A stretch of 64,000 nucleotides of DNA from Pseudoalteromonas sp. '520P1 No. 423' (GCF_001269985.1 NZ_BBZB01000001.1:2790001-2854000), one strand, 5' to 3'. Positions 18,977 to 28,891 are shown, counted from the stretch's first letter. Made by a program: numbers and translations. The notes: generated by a model not told the origin, from the sequence alone.

Positions 18977-19723
18977 CTAAATCATATACATACCACCATT
19001 TACATGAATAGTCTCACCATTCACGTATGCAGCAGCATCTGAAGCTAAATAAGTTACAGCTGCAGCAATTTCATCAGGATTACCTAAACGACCTGCAGGT
19101 ACATTTGCAAGTGTTGCAGCTTTTTGATCTTCGGTTAACTCATCAGTCATATCAGTTTGAATAAAGCCTGGTGCAACGACATTTACTGTAATACCACGAG
19201 ATGCAACTTCACGCGCCATAGATTTAGAAAAACCAATTACGCCTGCTTTAGCTGCAGCATAATTTGCTTGTCCAGCATTACCCATAGTACCCACAACTGA
19301 CCCTATATTGATGATACGACCAGCGCGTTTTTTCATCATAGGACGTAAAACAGCTTTTGAAAGACGGAAAATAGAACTTAAGTTCGTATCTATAATGTCA
19401 TCCCATTCTTGAACTTTCATACGCATTAATAAGTTATCGCGTGTGATACCCGCATTATTAACTAATACATCTAAATCGCCTAAATCAGCTTTGATAGCAG
19501 CTAATGTATCTTTAATAGAATCAGCGTCAGTTACATTCAAAGCATAACCTTTACCTGCTTCACCTAGATATTCACTGATCTTAGCGGCACCAGATTCACT
19601 TGTCGCTGTACCTGCAACAGTTGCACCTTGAGCAACAAGCATTTGTACGATTGATTTACCAATTCCACGGCTTGCGCCAGTTACTAAGATAACCTTACCG
19701 GTTAAAGAAAATAAATTACTCAT
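18977..19723 (-). CDS. fabG: 3-oxoacyl-ACP reductase FabG
   Basis: A classical short-chain dehydrogenase of 248 residues. The NADPH-binding GASRGIGKS is at residues 15-23, NNAG near 86, and the catalytic Ser-Tyr-Lys with YAAAK near 154. It reduces 3-oxoacyl-ACP to 3-hydroxyacyl-ACP. The gene lies 20 bp after fabD, in the usual fabD-fabG-acpP order. The C-terminus ending in HVNGGMYM is typical. Confidence 0.97.
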   Translation of the reverse strand: MSNLFSLTGKVILVTGASRGIGKSIVQMLVAQGATVAGTATSESGAAKISEYLGEAGKGYALNVTDADSIKDTLAAIKADLGDLDVLVNNAGITRDNLLMRMKVQEWDDIIDTNLSSIFRLSKAVLRPMMKKRAGRIINIGSVVGTMGNAGQANYAAAKAGVIGFSKSMAREVASRGITVNVVAPGFIQTDMTDELTEDQKAATLANVPAGRLGNPDEIAAAVTYLASDAAAYVNGETIHVNGGMYMI

Positions 19724-19742
19724 ATTTTTAAACTCTTTCTTA

Positions 19743-20675
19743 TTAAAATGCTAATGCTTTTTCGAATGATGCGACATCATTAACTGATGCACATGAAACT
19801 GATTTATCAATGCGTTTTGCTAAACCTGATAATACTTTACCTGGACCAAATTCATAAGTCGTAGTAATGCCGTCTTTTGCGAACATTTGAACTGTTTCAG
19901 TCCATCTGACTGGACAGTATAATTGACGCACAAGAGCATCTTTAATCGCTTGTTCAGCTGTTTCAACTTTAACATCAACATTATTGAGCACTGATACTTC
20001 AGGTGTATTAAATGTTAAAGCGTTTAAATCTTTTGCTAATTTTTCAGCTGCTGGTTTCATTAATGCACAATGAGATGGCACACTCACAGCTAATGGTAAT
20101 ACACGTTTTGCACCCGCTTCTTTACATGCAATAGATGCACGTTCAACAGCATCTTTACTCCCTGCGATCACAACTTGACCAGGGGAGTTAAAGTTAACAG
20201 CGGAAACAACTTCACCATTTTCACTTTGCTTGCAAGATTCAATCACTGCTTCATCAGCTAAACCAATCACAGCTGCCATTGAACCCGTTCCAGCTGGCAC
20301 GGCTTCTTGCATATAAACGCCACGTTTTTCAACAAGTTTTACCGCATCAGCTAATGAAACAACGCCCGCACATACCAGCGCAGAGTATTCACCTAAACTA
20401 TGACCAGCTAATACATCAGGTTTTTGACCGTTTTGTGCTAACCAATGTCGGTAGATAGCAACACTTGCAGTTAATAATGCAGGTTGTGTTCTATGTGTTT
20501 CATTTAACTTTTCACTTGGACCATTTAAAACTAAGTCTGTTAAGTCATAACCTAAAGCTAGTGAAGCTTCATCAAATGTTGTTTTAACTTCTTCAGATGT
20601 TTCAAGTAACTGGGCTAACATACCAACAGATTGAGACCCTTGTCCCGGAAATAATATCGCTAATTTTTCAGACAT
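19743..20675 (-). CDS. fabD: Malonyl-CoA:ACP transacylase FabD
   Basis: A 310-residue acyltransferase with the nucleophilic serine in AGHSLGEYSAL near residue 91, N-terminal FPGQGSQ and histidine in VPSHCALM near 201. It loads malonyl onto ACP for FabF and other condensing enzymes. I chose ATG at 20675 (MSEKLAILFPGQ) instead of an in-frame TTG four codons upstream, because TGGAT lies just before it at suitable spacing. Its usual upstream neighbour fabH is missing, and a 400-bp gap with a MITE-like element and a fabH relic sits there instead. The gene may thus use a promoter supplied by that gap. Confidence 0.96.
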   Translation of the reverse strand: MSEKLAILFPGQGSQSVGMLAQLLETSEEVKTTFDEASLALGYDLTDLVLNGPSEKLNETHRTQPALLTASVAIYRHWLAQNGQKPDVLAGHSLGEYSALVCAGVVSLADAVKLVEKRGVYMQEAVPAGTGSMAAVIGLADEAVIESCKQSENGEVVSAVNFNSPGQVVIAGSKDAVERASIACKEAGAKRVLPLAVSVPSHCALMKPAAEKLAKDLNALTFNTPEVSVLNNVDVKVETAEQAIKDALVRQLYCPVRWTETVQMFAKDGITTTYEFGPGKVLSGLAKRIDKSVSCASVNDVASFEKALAF

Positions 20676-20709
20676 GTTTTTATCCAATATATCTTGTTAT
20701 TAATATTTA

Positions 20710-20868
20710 ATACCAATCCCAATAAATATGTGATCAATCTAAATGGCCTAAATATACAATTACTGCGTTATTTTCAATCCCAATAGCCAGCTATTGCTCT
20801 ATCAAACGCCTTGCCCTTGAAAATTTATCCTAATTTATATTAGCCCACTAACTTAATAGAATTGGTAT
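20710..20868. mobile_element. MITE-like repeat with ATACCAAT/ATTGGTAT ends
   Basis: The element begins ATACCAATCCCAATAAATA and ends TAATAGAATTGGTAT, giving short terminal inverted repeats (ATACCAAT). The interior is non-coding and has small palindromes such as AATAGC-cag-GCTATT-like sequence near 20790. Ends of the same kind bound the 57480-57743 element. No transposase is present, so it is a non-autonomous relic, about 159 bp. It lies exactly where the body of fabH should be. Confidence 0.65.
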
Positions 20869-21080
20869 AACTCATACAGAAACCAAGTAGCAATGTTCTT
20901 GATATTGCTCTTGTTCAATTAATTTCTGTAACAGTTTTGTTTCTTAAAAATATGACGTTGTTTTGTAAGAGTTAGTGCAATGTTCAATCGCCCTATTATA
21001 GAGAGCAGTTTTTCTATATCAGCATTTGGCCATATTTTGTTTGTGATATCTCTCCCGATAGAAAAAATGATTAAATGCAT
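20869..21080 (-). pseudogene. fabH: Relic of fabH (3-oxoacyl-ACP synthase III), 5' end only
   Basis: An ATG at 21080, eight bases after the plsX stop and behind an AGGGGA ribosome site, opens a 53-codon frame. It aligns without gaps to the first 44 residues of FabH: WPNADIEKLL against the family TNADLEKMV, and LTKQRHI against the GIRERHI segment, each at the same distance from the start. A one-base shift after RHI gives RNKTVTEI, a stop and TRAI, resembling the next FabH segment. Everything carrying the Cys-His-Asn active site is gone. Position between plsX and fabD is exactly that of fabH in relatives. This is my alignment from memory of FabH. Confidence 0.75.
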
Positions 21081-21087
21081 AAATCCC

Positions 21088-22116
21088 CTATTCGTCTGTA
21101 TTTATAATCTCTTCGAATTTGTGCCGGATTTTTTCAGGAAGTTGACGTTCAACCTCTCTTACGGCTTCTTCGATTGCAGCTAAAAAGGCTTTTTTGGAAG
21201 CATTTCCATGACTTTTCACTACAATACCGCGCAATCCTACCAGACTTGCACCGTTATACTGGTCGGGGTTCACTCTTTTGTAGAGTTTTTTTAATACGGG
21301 GAACAATAAAAGTGCTAAAAACTTATTAAATAAGCTTTTGTTTAATGCTTTTGTTAGTTTATGAACGATTAGTTTTGCAATACCCTCACATGTTTTTAAT
21401 GCAACATTTCCAGTAAAACCATCACATACAATGACATCGGCTTTACCTGTAAAAATATCATTACCTTCTGAATAACCAATATAATTAATATGGTCGCTAG
21501 ATTGTAATAATTTAGCTGCCTCTTTAATGCTATCGTGGCCTTTTATTTCTTCGGCGCCCATATTTAATAGGCTTACTTTTGCATTGGTGATATTTTGAGC
21601 TTGCTCAGCAACCACTGAACCCATAACGGCAAATTGAAATAATACATCACTATCACAGGCAACATTCGCGCCTAAATCTAGTAAATAAACAGGTCTTGGG
21701 GTTTGAGTCGGTACCGTAGATATCAAAGCAGGACGCTTAACGCCTGGTAGCATTTTTAAAACGTAATGTGCCATTGCTAATAAAGCACCGGTATTACCCG
21801 CTGTTACACAAGCTTGTGCTCTACCTGATTTAACTAGATCAAGAGATACTCTCATGGAAGAGTCTTTTTTATTACGTAAAGCAAATGAGGGTAAATCATG
21901 ATTATTCACAACTTCGGAACAATGTTCGATTTGAATTCTTGGGTGTGTTAAGGCTTCTAGTTTTTTAAGTTCGCAGCGAATTTGACGTTCATTACCGCAT
22001 AAGATCAAAGTGAGATGATCTATTAACTTGACTGCTTCTACGGCAGCTGGAAGAGATGAACGGGGGCCGTAATCGCCCCCCATTATATCTAACGCTATGG
22101 TTAGATTATTAGACAT
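21088..22116 (-). CDS. plsX: Phosphate acyltransferase PlsX
   Basis: A 342-residue protein with the PlsX hallmarks [11 protein letters not shown] at the start, [10 protein letters not shown] near residue 107, and [12 protein letters not shown] near 230. It converts acyl-ACP to acyl-phosphate, the donor used by PlsY for glycerol-3-phosphate acylation. It follows rpmF by 13 bp in the conserved yceD-rpmF-plsX order. The expected next gene, fabH, survives only as a relic. Confidence 0.96.
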   Translation of the reverse strand: MSNNLTIALDIMGGDYGPRSSLPAAVEAVKLIDHLTLILCGNERQIRCELKKLEALTHPRIQIEHCSEVVNNHDLPSFALRNKKDSSMRVSLDLVKSGRAQACVTAGNTGALLAMAHYVLKMLPGVKRPALISTVPTQTPRPVYLLDLGANVACDSDVLFQFAVMGSVVAEQAQNITNAKVSLLNMGAEEIKGHDSIKEAAKLLQSSDHINYIGYSEGNDIFTGKADVIVCDGFTGNVALKTCEGIAKLIVHKLTKALNKSLFNKFLALLLFPVLKKLYKRVNPDQYNGASLVGLRGIVVKSHGNASKKAFLAAIEEAVREVERQLPEKIRHKFEEIINTDE

Positions 22117-22129
22117 AAAATAGTTTCCG

Positions 22130-22297
22130 TTAAGAAATTACTTTAACGCCTTTGTAATAACCATCTGCAGTTACGTGGTGGCGACGGTGAGTCTCACCTG
22201 ATACTGCGTCAACTGTTAAAGTTGGGTTACTGATCGCGTCATGAGAGCGGCGCATGCCACGTCTAGAACGAGATTTCTTACTTTTTTGTACTGCCAT
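22130..22297 (-). CDS. rpmF: 50S ribosomal protein L32
   Basis: A 55-codon gene. It begins [20 protein letters not shown] and ends in the typical YYKGVKVIS, the bacterial L32 form without zinc cysteines. A good ribosome site (TTAGGAGAAGACTT) precedes the ATG. It is cotranscribed between yceD and plsX, the classical rpmF-plsX-fab linkage that ties ribosome and membrane synthesis. Confidence 0.97.
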   Translation of the reverse strand: MAVQKSKKSRSRRGMRRSHDAISNPTLTVDAVSGETHRRHHVTADGYYKGVKVIS

Positions 22298-22307
22298 AAG
22301 TCTTCTC

Positions 22308-22832
22308 CTAAGAATTTTTCTTAAGTTGTTTCAAAATATCAAATGGATTTGGTTTGTCATCTTCTTCATCAATTTCTCCAAAGCTTTGAGCTTCTTCAGA
22401 ATAATGACAAGATGTCTCATCATGTTTAGGCACTATTGGAATCATTAATATTAATTCATCTTCAAGAAGACTATAAATATCAATTTCTCCATCTTCGTCA
22501 AGCTCAACCGGTTCATACCGCTCAGGCAAGTCTTCAGACTCAGCACCCATTTTAATCGGAGAATAAGCAAAGCTCATTTCCAAATCCAACCCTAAATCGT
22601 CATTACATCGCTGACACAATATCAAAGCTTTAGTTTTAACGTTACCGCTAATAACAACCAAACCTTGATGGTCTTCTTTGCAATGAATTTTTACCTCTAT
22701 CTGTCCAACTAATGCCTTTAAAGCTTTTCCTAAACGAGAAAACTCAGTTTGCTCAATAAAACCATCATAAGATAGTTCATGTTGTGCAGATTTTGCAGGA
22801 TTAATTTTTACAGGAATTTTTACCTTTTGCAT
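22308..22832 (-). CDS. yceD: YceD/DUF177 family protein
   Basis: A 174-residue protein with the DUF177 core: early basic [18 protein letters not shown], a C-x2-C pair in [10 protein letters not shown], and an acidic C-terminal half ([18 protein letters not shown]). In E. coli YceD affects 23S rRNA accumulation. It heads the yceD-rpmF-plsX operon, 10 bp before rpmF, and is divergent from yceF across a 116-bp promoter region. Biochemical activity is unknown. Confidence 0.93.
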   Translation of the reverse strand: MQKVKIPVKINPAKSAQHELSYDGFIEQTEFSRLGKALKALVGQIEVKIHCKEDHQGLVVISGNVKTKALILCQRCNDDLGLDLEMSFAYSPIKMGAESEDLPERYEPVELDEDGEIDIYSLLEDELILMIPIVPKHDETSCHYSEEAQSFGEIDEEDDKPNPFDILKQLKKNS

Positions 22833-22948
22833 AGGGGCAGCATCTTATAGATAGTTAACTGTATAGTCAAAATAAAAATGATACTTTCCTTTGCATTTCG
22901 TCTGTTAGCGACATATTCTGCTAAAAAAGTAATCGGATTAAATAAATA

Positions 22949-23542
22949 ATGACTCCAAAGCTTATTTTAGCCTCTACATCACCCTTTCGTAAGAGCCTTT
23001 TAGAAAAATTTAATATTAATTTTTCTGTCGCATCTCCAAATATTGATGAAACGCCTTATCACAATGAAACCGCTTGCTCACTTGTTGAACGGCTTTCAAT
23101 CGAAAAATCAAAAGTTCTAAAACAGCAATTTGATTCTGGTATTGTGATCGGTTCAGATCAAGTCGCTTTATTTGATAATAAAATACTAGGTAAGCCTCAC
23201 TCTAAAGAAAAAGCAATTGAGCAGTTATCAAGTTTCAGTGGACAAAAAGTCACTTTTTTAACCGGCCTTGCACTTTATAATGTAACAACAAATGAAACTG
23301 TAAGCACAGTTGAACAATATCAAGTGCAATTTAGAGACTTAACAGCTAAGCAAATTGATACATATTTAGATATTGAACAACCTTACAATTGTGCAGGAAG
23401 TTTTAAAAGTGAAGGCTTAGGAATTTGTCTATTTGAACGATTTATAGGGGATGATCCAAATTCTTTAGTGGGATTACCTTTAATTGCATTAAATAGATTA
23501 TTGTTACAATGGGATATCGATATTTTAGACCATCAAAAATAA
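22949..23542 (+). CDS. yceF: Maf-family nucleotide pyrophosphatase (YceF type)
   Basis: A Maf/Ham1-like protein of 197 residues. It opens with LILASTSPFRKSLLEKF, has the IGSDQVALFDNKILGKP motif near residues 69-85 and a C-terminal GDDPNSLVGLPL. E. coli YceF hydrolyses 7-methyl-GTP, and location divergent from yceD supports the YceF rather than the YhdE branch. It is monocistronic, ending in a clear terminator. Confidence 0.92.
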   Translation: MTPKLILASTSPFRKSLLEKFNINFSVASPNIDETPYHNETACSLVERLSIEKSKVLKQQFDSGIVIGSDQVALFDNKILGKPHSKEKAIEQLSSFSGQKVTFLTGLALYNVTTNETVSTVEQYQVQFRDLTAKQIDTYLDIEQPYNCAGSFKSEGLGICLFERFIGDDPNSLVGLPLIALNRLLLQWDIDILDHQK

Positions 23543-23564
23543 AACTCCTTCTAAGGAGTTTTAT
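23541..23564 (+). terminator. Terminator after yceF
   Basis: AAAACTCCTT (23541-23550) pairs with AAGGAGTTTT (23553-23562), a very short loop, then ATT. It overlaps the yceF stop codon. Confidence 0.75.
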
Positions 23565-23606
23565 TAGAAAATCGCTTTTCGAAAAAACAAACCATAAAAA
23601 TGATGT

Positions 23607-23653
23607 AAAATAAACTGAGCTTTAGGACCCTGTAAATAGCTTCAGTTTATTTT
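23607..23653 (-). terminator. Terminator-like hairpin after the HAD gene
   Basis: AAAATAAACTGA (23607-23618) is complementary to TCAGTTTATTTT (23642-23653), with GCT/AGC able to extend the stem. Read on the minus strand it lies about 25 bp after the HAD hydrolase stop and ends in TTTT. Confidence 0.55.
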
Positions 23654-23678
23654 CCTCGCAAAAGCCCTCATAAAAATT

Positions 23679-24320
23679 TTATAACAAATATTGCTCTAAT
23701 TGTGAAAAGCCATCCACAATTGCGACAGGTTCATATGTAGCTAGCTCATCACGTTCACCAACGCCAAATGTAACACCTATACTATCCATACCTATATTTT
23801 GTGCCATTTCAAGGTCAAGTGTGCTATCTCCGATCATAACAGCCTCAGCAACAGCTAATTGTGTATGGGCTAATATTTGGGATAACATTTGTGGAGAAGG
23901 TTTAGATTGCGCTTCATCGGCACTTTGCGTAAAAACAAAATAGTCCGTTAACCCTGTCAAAGATAATAACCTATCTATCCCTTGTCTGCTTTTACCTGTG
24001 GCTATCGCTAATTGACAACCATTATATTGCAATTTTTTAAATAAAGCCTCTACCCCATCAAATAAAGGTGTATCAGTGCTATCTTCATTTACAAATTGTT
24101 TTTTATATTCCTGCATCAGCGTTTGATGAAGCGCTTTATGATCAGGAAACAGCTTATCCATTACGACCGGCAAACTTAATCCGATAATCCTTTTAGCTTT
24201 ACCATCACTCGGTACTGGTACCAGATGTATTCGGGCAGCAGATTGTAAAGATGAAACAATACGTGCAATGGAGTCCATTACAGTACCGTCCCAATCAAAA
24301 ATAACGAGTTTATATTTCAT
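23679..24320 (-). CDS. HAD-IA family phosphatase
   Basis: A 213-residue HAD hydrolase. The nucleophile motif is VIFDWDGTVMDS at residues 5-16, motif II lies in LAIATGKSRQG near 105-115, and motif III/IV in MIGDSTLDLEMA near 165. It resembles the Gph/PpaX-like phosphatases commonly encoded after rluC. It overlaps rluC by 11 bp, so the two are translationally coupled. The substrate cannot be told from sequence. Confidence 0.88.
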   Translation of the reverse strand: MKYKLVIFDWDGTVMDSIARIVSSLQSAARIHLVPVPSDGKAKRIIGLSLPVVMDKLFPDHKALHQTLMQEYKKQFVNEDSTDTPLFDGVEALFKKLQYNGCQLAIATGKSRQGIDRLLSLTGLTDYFVFTQSADEAQSKPSPQMLSQILAHTQLAVAEAVMIGDSTLDLEMAQNIGMDSIGVTFGVGERDELATYEPVAIVDGFSQLEQYLL

Positions 24321-25311
24321 TATCTGTTTTTCTTTTATTCACTTCTTGTTTTAATATTCTAATTGTTTTAATTAATACATTATCAAGAGGCGCCTCTACT
24401 GTTAATCTTTCTTCAGTAATAGGATGTGTAAAAGTGAGATCATGAGCATGCAAAAATAAGCGATTTAATCCTTTTTCACGCATATAAGCGTCAAACCCTT
24501 CATCACCGTACTTATCATCACCCGCAATAGGATGACCAGCGCATTGTGTATGTACACGAATTTGATGTGTTCTACCCGTAACTGGAGATGCCTGTACTAA
24601 AGTACATTCAGTAAACCTTTGTAATACTTTAAAACGCGTATGAGATGCTTTACCTTCTTCTTCATCAACACGTACTATTCGCTCACCTGATTTTAAGGTG
24701 TTTTTTCTAAGGGCTGCTGTCACATTTTTAACTTTAGTTTTCCAACTGCCATCAACAAGCGCCCAATAATTCTTTTCCATGGTTTTTTCTCTAAGTTGTT
24801 CATGTAACCCTTTAAGTACTGAACGCTTTTTAGAAATTAATAAACAACCAGAAGTATCTCTATCAAGTCTGTGAACGAGTTCCAACGCACGCTCATCAGG
24901 ACGTAAACTTCTCATTGCTTCTATCAAACCATAACTTAGGCCACTGCCACCATGAACAGCCATACCTGTTGGCTTGTTGATCACAATAAGGTATTTATCC
25001 TCAAAGATAATCGCATTTTCTAAATTAGCTATTTTATCTAAGTTTTTTGGTACAAACTCTTCTTTCTCAGCAATTCTGACCGGGGGAATACGAACATAGT
25101 CATCAATTTGCAGTTTATATAATGGTTTTACCCGCTTTTTATTTACACGAACTTCACCTTTGCGCAATATTTTATAAATTGCACTTTTAGGCATGCCTTT
25201 TAACTTAGTTAAAAGGAAATTATCAATTCTTTGACCATCATGGTCTTCCGTAATAGTTACAAAAGTAACCTTGCTTCCAATATTTTCTGACGGTTCTGTT
25301 TTTTCAGACAT
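24310..25311 (-). CDS. rluC: 23S rRNA pseudouridine(955/2504/2580) synthase RluC
   Basis: A 333-residue RluA-family synthase. It has an N-terminal S4 RNA-binding domain (RIDNFLLTKLKGMPKSAIYK, about residues 28-47) and a catalytic domain with the aspartate in HRLDRDTSGCLLI near 147. The tail VHTQCAGHPIAGDDKYG is typical. Divergent position from rne is the standard gammaproteobacterial rluC/rne arrangement and separates it from RluA and RluD. Confidence 0.95.
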   Translation of the reverse strand: MSEKTEPSENIGSKVTFVTITEDHDGQRIDNFLLTKLKGMPKSAIYKILRKGEVRVNKKRVKPLYKLQIDDYVRIPPVRIAEKEEFVPKNLDKIANLENAIIFEDKYLIVINKPTGMAVHGGSGLSYGLIEAMRSLRPDERALELVHRLDRDTSGCLLISKKRSVLKGLHEQLREKTMEKNYWALVDGSWKTKVKNVTAALRKNTLKSGERIVRVDEEEGKASHTRFKVLQRFTECTLVQASPVTGRTHQIRVHTQCAGHPIAGDDKYGDEGFDAYMREKGLNRLFLHAHDLTFTHPITEERLTVEAPLDNVLIKTIRILKQEVNKRKTDNEI

Positions 25312-25793
25312 TGTATAATCACTGATTTGAGTAATAATTTAGTTGCTAACAGACTAACAATAATGGGATAATCCCAATGTAAATTGCCTGTAAAGCAGGA
25401 ATTTTGGTGCTTTTTTGCCAAAGCAGATACTGTGCTGCACACTCCGGATAAGCGATCATACAGATTCAAACTCTGTTTTCCAAAGATTTTATAGATATCT
25501 GGTTGTCATGTGCCTTTAAATTGCGTTGATGCGAGTAATATATCAACAAGAGATTTAACGCAGCTGCTGCAAAAAGCGAATGTAATGAATATGTCATCTA
25601 CGCTCAAGAGATCATATCGTTCAGCAAAGATCCCCTAAAAACCGAATAATAAAATTCAGGTTTAGGGTGAATAAAAGTAATTCTTAGGTTAACCCAATCG
25701 TGAGATTGCACTATAAGCGAAAGAAAAAAGACTGGACGGATATTGATAAGCTCAGATCAGCGAGAGACTTTAAATAATAAATAGAGTAACAAT
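25312..25793 (+). promoter_or_regulatory. rluC-rne divergent region and structured rne leader
   Basis: This 480-bp stretch has no credible gene. It should hold the rluC promoter and the long rne 5' leader through which RNase E controls its own mRNA in E. coli. Visible stems include CCCTAAAaaCC with GGTTTAGGG (25633-25667) and CAATC-gtga-GATTG (25695-25708), followed by the A+T-rich run to the ATG. Whether these match the Rfam RNE5 hairpins needs a covariance search. Confidence 0.5.
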
Positions 25794-28700
25794 ATGAAAC
25801 GTATGCTAATCAATGCTACGCAGCAAGAAGAAATGCGCGTAGTACTGGTTGACGGGCAACAACTTTACGATTTAGATATCGAGAGCCCAGGTCACGAACA
25901 GAAAAAAGCCAATATTTATAAAGGTAAAATCACACGAGTAGAACCAAGCCTAGAAGCTGCATTTGTAGATTACGGTGCTAACAGACATGGTTTTTTACCA
26001 CTAAAAGAGATTGCAAGGACTTATTTCCCTAAAGGATATACTTTCAAAGGTCGCCCAAGCATCAAAGAGGTGATTAAAGAAGGTCAGGAAGTTATCGTTC
26101 AGGTAGACAAAGAAGAACGTGGTCAAAAAGGTGCTGCTCTAACAACTTTTATCAGTGTTGCAGGTAGTTACTTAGTATTAATGCCTAATAACCCAAGAGC
26201 TGGCGGTATTTCTCGTCGTATCGAAGGTGATGAGCGTACTGAATTAAAAGAAAGTTTAAGTCGTTTAGAGTTACCAAAAGGCATGGGACTAATCGTTCGT
26301 ACTGCTGGTGTTGGTAAATCATTCGAAGAATTAAACCATGATTTAAATTCTTTAATACTGCACTGGAAAGCCATTCAAACTGCTTCTGAAACAGGTCCTG
26401 CCCCGTTTTTAATTCATCAAGAAAGCAATGTTATCTTCCGTGCAATCCGTGACTACTTACGCCGTGATATTGGCGAAATCATTATAGATAAAAAATCTGT
26501 TTTTGAAGAAGCAAAATCACATATTGAGCGCTTCAGACCTGACTTTATGAGCCGTGTAAAGCTTTATCAAGGTGAAGTGCCTCTTTTTACACATTATCAA
26601 GTTGAAAGTCAGATTGAATCAGCTTTCCAACGTGAAGTGAGACTACCTTCAGGTGGTTCAATTGTAATTGATCCTACCGAAGCCCTTACTTCAATCGATA
26701 TCAACTCCTCTAAAGCAACTAAAGGAAGTGATATTGAAGAAACAGCTTTAAATACTAACTTAGAAGCTGCTGATGAGATTGCACGTCAATTAAGATTACG
26801 AGACTTAGGTGGATTAATTGTTATCGATTTTATCGATATGACACCGCCGCGTCATCAACGCGAAGTAGAAAATCGTTTAAAAGATGCAGTACGCCCTGAT
26901 CGCGCTCGTGTTCAAATAGGCAAAATTTCACGATTTGGTTTACTTGAAATGTCGCGTCAACGTTTGAGACCTTCTCTTGGTGAAGCAAGCCAACATGTAT
27001 GTCCGCGTTGTAATGGTCAAGGTACAGTGCGCTCAAATGAGTCTTTAGCACTTTCTATCCTTCGCTTAATTGAAGAAGAAGCATTAAAAGACAATACAGC
27101 TCAAGTAAATGCGCTTGTGCCTGTTGCCGTAGCCGCTTACTTATTAAATGAAAAACGTAGAAGTGTACGTGCCATTGAAAAGCATCATGATTGTGAAGTG
27201 ATCATTATTCCAAATCAACATATGGAAACGCCGCAATTTGAAGTACAACGTTTAACAAGTGATAACAGTATAGAAACTGTTAGCTTCAACCAAATTCAAG
27301 CGCCTAAAAAGGCAGCACCAGAATTTGTTAAAGCTAAAACAACAGTTAAAGAACAGCCTGCATTACAAAATGTTGTTATTTCTAAAGAAAAAGCACCGGT
27401 ACAACCAACTGCAGCGTCAACACCTTCTGAACCAGGTTTACTTATGAAATTGGGTAACTGGCTAAAATCTTTATTTAGTCCTGAACCTGAAGTTAAAGAG
27501 CCGGAAGTTGTAGCTGAAACTAAACCTCGTAATAAACGTCAATACGATAATAAACGCCGTAATCCGCGTAATCGTAACCAACGAAATAAACAAGGTGATG
27601 ACAGCGTTAAATCAACAACTGAGAATAAGCGCCCTAATCGCGATAAAAACGATTCTAATGAGAGCCGCGACAATAAGAATAAACGTCGTCATAATCAAAA
27701 TAATCGTAAACCTTCGCCTAGTGCACAAGCTCAGAATGATAATGCTAAAGCAGAACCAAAAGAGCAACGCGTAAAAGAGCGTCGTCAACGTCGCAATACA
27801 CGTAAAAAAGTACGTGTACAAGAGCAAACTGAAGTAGCGACAAATACACCTACTGAATTAAATGCTGTTGATGTTAATGCTCAAGTAGATGCAACTGTTG
27901 TTGAAACTGCTAAAGTTGAAGCTAAAGATATTAAAGTCAGCCAAAAACCTGTTGCTGCAAATATTAAGGTTGAAGAATCTAAATCTGAGAACAAATCGGA
28001 TGAAGCTAAACCTGTAGATGCTGAAGTTGAAACAACAAACGAAGATAAAGAGCCTAGAACACGTTCACGTCGTTCACCTCGTCATTTACGTTCTGCAGGT
28101 CAACGCCGTCGTAAACCACAAGATCAAGGCGAAAATGCGATAGAACTTGAAACAACTGAAGCACCTGCATTTGTTCCCGTAGCAGATCAAGCAATGGCAG
28201 AACAAAGTATTGCTGAAGCTACAGTTGAAAAACCTGTAGTTGAAACGCCTGTAGTTGAAACCCCTGTAGTTGAAACGCCTGTAGTTGAAACGCCTGTAGT
28301 TGAAACGCCTGTAGTTGAAACCCCTGTAGTTGAAACACCTGTAGTTGAAACCCCTGTAGTTGAAACCCCTGTAGTTGAAACACCTGTAGTTGAAACCCCT
28401 GTAGTTGAAACACCTGTAGTTGAAACGCCTGTAGTTGAAACGCCTGTAGTTGAAACACCTGTTGTTGAAACGCCTGTAGTTGAAACGCCTGTAGTTGAAA
28501 CGCCTGTAGTTGAAACGCCTGTAGTTGAAACGCCTGTAGTTGAAACGCCTGTAGTTGAAACGCCTGTAGTTGAAACGCCTGTAGTTGAAACGCCTGTAGT
28601 TGAGACGCCTGTTGTTGAGACGCCTGCAGTTGAAGCTAAATCGAAAGAACAGGCTACAACGCTTTCTTTTGGTCACGCAACGGCGCCAATGACTACACCA

Positions 28701-28841
28701 GTATCAATTGAACTTGATACGTCAAGAGAATTACCAAAAGCAATGCCAGATGATTTACGTCCAGCAGTTGCAGTAAGTACTCAAGCGTGTGGTTCAATTG
28801 CTCCAGTAGGTCATGCACGTTCTGAAATGACAGTGTGTTAG
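25794..28841 (+). CDS. rne: Ribonuclease E
   Basis: A 1015-residue RNase E. The catalytic half has an S1 domain (about residues 37-120), the Mg-binding aspartates in SIDINSSKA near 303 and VIDFIDM near 346, and the Zn-link CPRCNGQG near 404. A membrane-binding amphipathic helix is seen in [14 protein letters not shown] near 548-561, followed by Arg-rich RNA-binding segments. The C-terminus has GHATAPMT, like the PNPase-binding end of E. coli RNase E. Between Arg-rich region and end lies a 26-fold pentapeptide run (PVVET). RNase E initiates mRNA decay and rRNA/tRNA processing at the membrane. It is monocistronic. Confidence 0.96.
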   Translation: MKRMLINATQQEEMRVVLVDGQQLYDLDIESPGHEQKKANIYKGKITRVEPSLEAAFVDYGANRHGFLPLKEIARTYFPKGYTFKGRPSIKEVIKEGQEVIVQVDKEERGQKGAALTTFISVAGSYLVLMPNNPRAGGISRRIEGDERTELKESLSRLELPKGMGLIVRTAGVGKSFEELNHDLNSLILHWKAIQTASETGPAPFLIHQESNVIFRAIRDYLRRDIGEIIIDKKSVFEEAKSHIERFRPDFMSRVKLYQGEVPLFTHYQVESQIESAFQREVRLPSGGSIVIDPTEALTSIDINSSKATKGSDIEETALNTNLEAADEIARQLRLRDLGGLIVIDFIDMTPPRHQREVENRLKDAVRPDRARVQIGKISRFGLLEMSRQRLRPSLGEASQHVCPRCNGQGTVRSNESLALSILRLIEEEALKDNTAQVNALVPVAVAAYLLNEKRRSVRAIEKHHDCEVIIIPNQHMETPQFEVQRLTSDNSIETVSFNQIQAPKKAAPEFVKAKTTVKEQPALQNVVISKEKAPVQPTAASTPSEPGLLMKLGNWLKSLFSPEPEVKEPEVVAETKPRNKRQYDNKRRNPRNRNQRNKQGDDSVKSTTENKRPNRDKNDSNESRDNKNKRRHNQNNRKPSPSAQAQNDNAKAEPKEQRVKERRQRRNTRKKVRVQEQTEVATNTPTELNAVDVNAQVDATVVETAKVEAKDIKVSQKPVAANIKVEESKSENKSDEAKPVDAEVETTNEDKEPRTRSRRSPRHLRSAGQRRRKPQDQGENAIELETTEAPAFVPVADQAMAEQSIAEATVEKPVVETPVVETPVVETPVVETPVVETPVVETPVVETPVVETPVVETPVVETPVVETPVVETPVVETPVVETPVVETPVVETPVVETPVVETPVVETPVVETPVVETPVVETPVVETPVVETPVVETPVVETPAVEAKSKEQATTLSFGHATAPMTTPVSIELDTSRELPKAMPDDLRPAVAVSTQACGSIAPVGHARSEMTVC
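28233..28637 (+). repeat. 15-bp tandem minisatellite in rne (27 units)
   Basis: The unit CCTGTAGTTGAAACG encodes PVVET. Twenty-six units encode PVVET and the last is the variant PAVEA. Units differ almost only in the third base of the Thr codon (ACG, ACC, ACA) and rarely GTA/GTT, so the array has expanded recently by duplication. The unit length is a multiple of three, so copy-number change keeps the frame and merely lengthens a disordered linker. Confidence 0.98.
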
Positions 28842-28849
28842 ACATAATA

Positions 28850-28881
28850 AAATTACCTCATAGTTTGCTATGAGGTAATTT
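28850..28881. terminator. Terminator after rne
   Basis: AAATTACCTCATAG (28850-28863) pairs perfectly with CTATGAGGTAATTT (28868-28881): a 14-bp stem and a TTTG loop, 9 bp after the rne stop. The flanking T-run is short. Confidence 0.75.
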
Positions 28882-28891
28882 AAATTCTCAT

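Noticed and set aside
20980..21183. A 67-codon plus-strand gene in the plsX-fabD gap
   Set aside because: It runs antisense into plsX; the minus-strand fabH relic explains the protein-like signal better.
25257..25469. A 70-codon minus-strand gene upstream of rluC
   Set aside because: It overlaps the rluC start and the rne leader, has low-complexity composition and no ribosome site.
28233..28637. CRISPR-like array
   Set aside because: The 15-bp units are contiguous with no spacers and lie in an open reading frame.
28086..28676. Long antisense open frame of about 196 codons rich in NYRRF repeats
   Set aside because: It is the reverse-strand shadow of the rne minisatellite; the repeat simply lacks stops in that frame.
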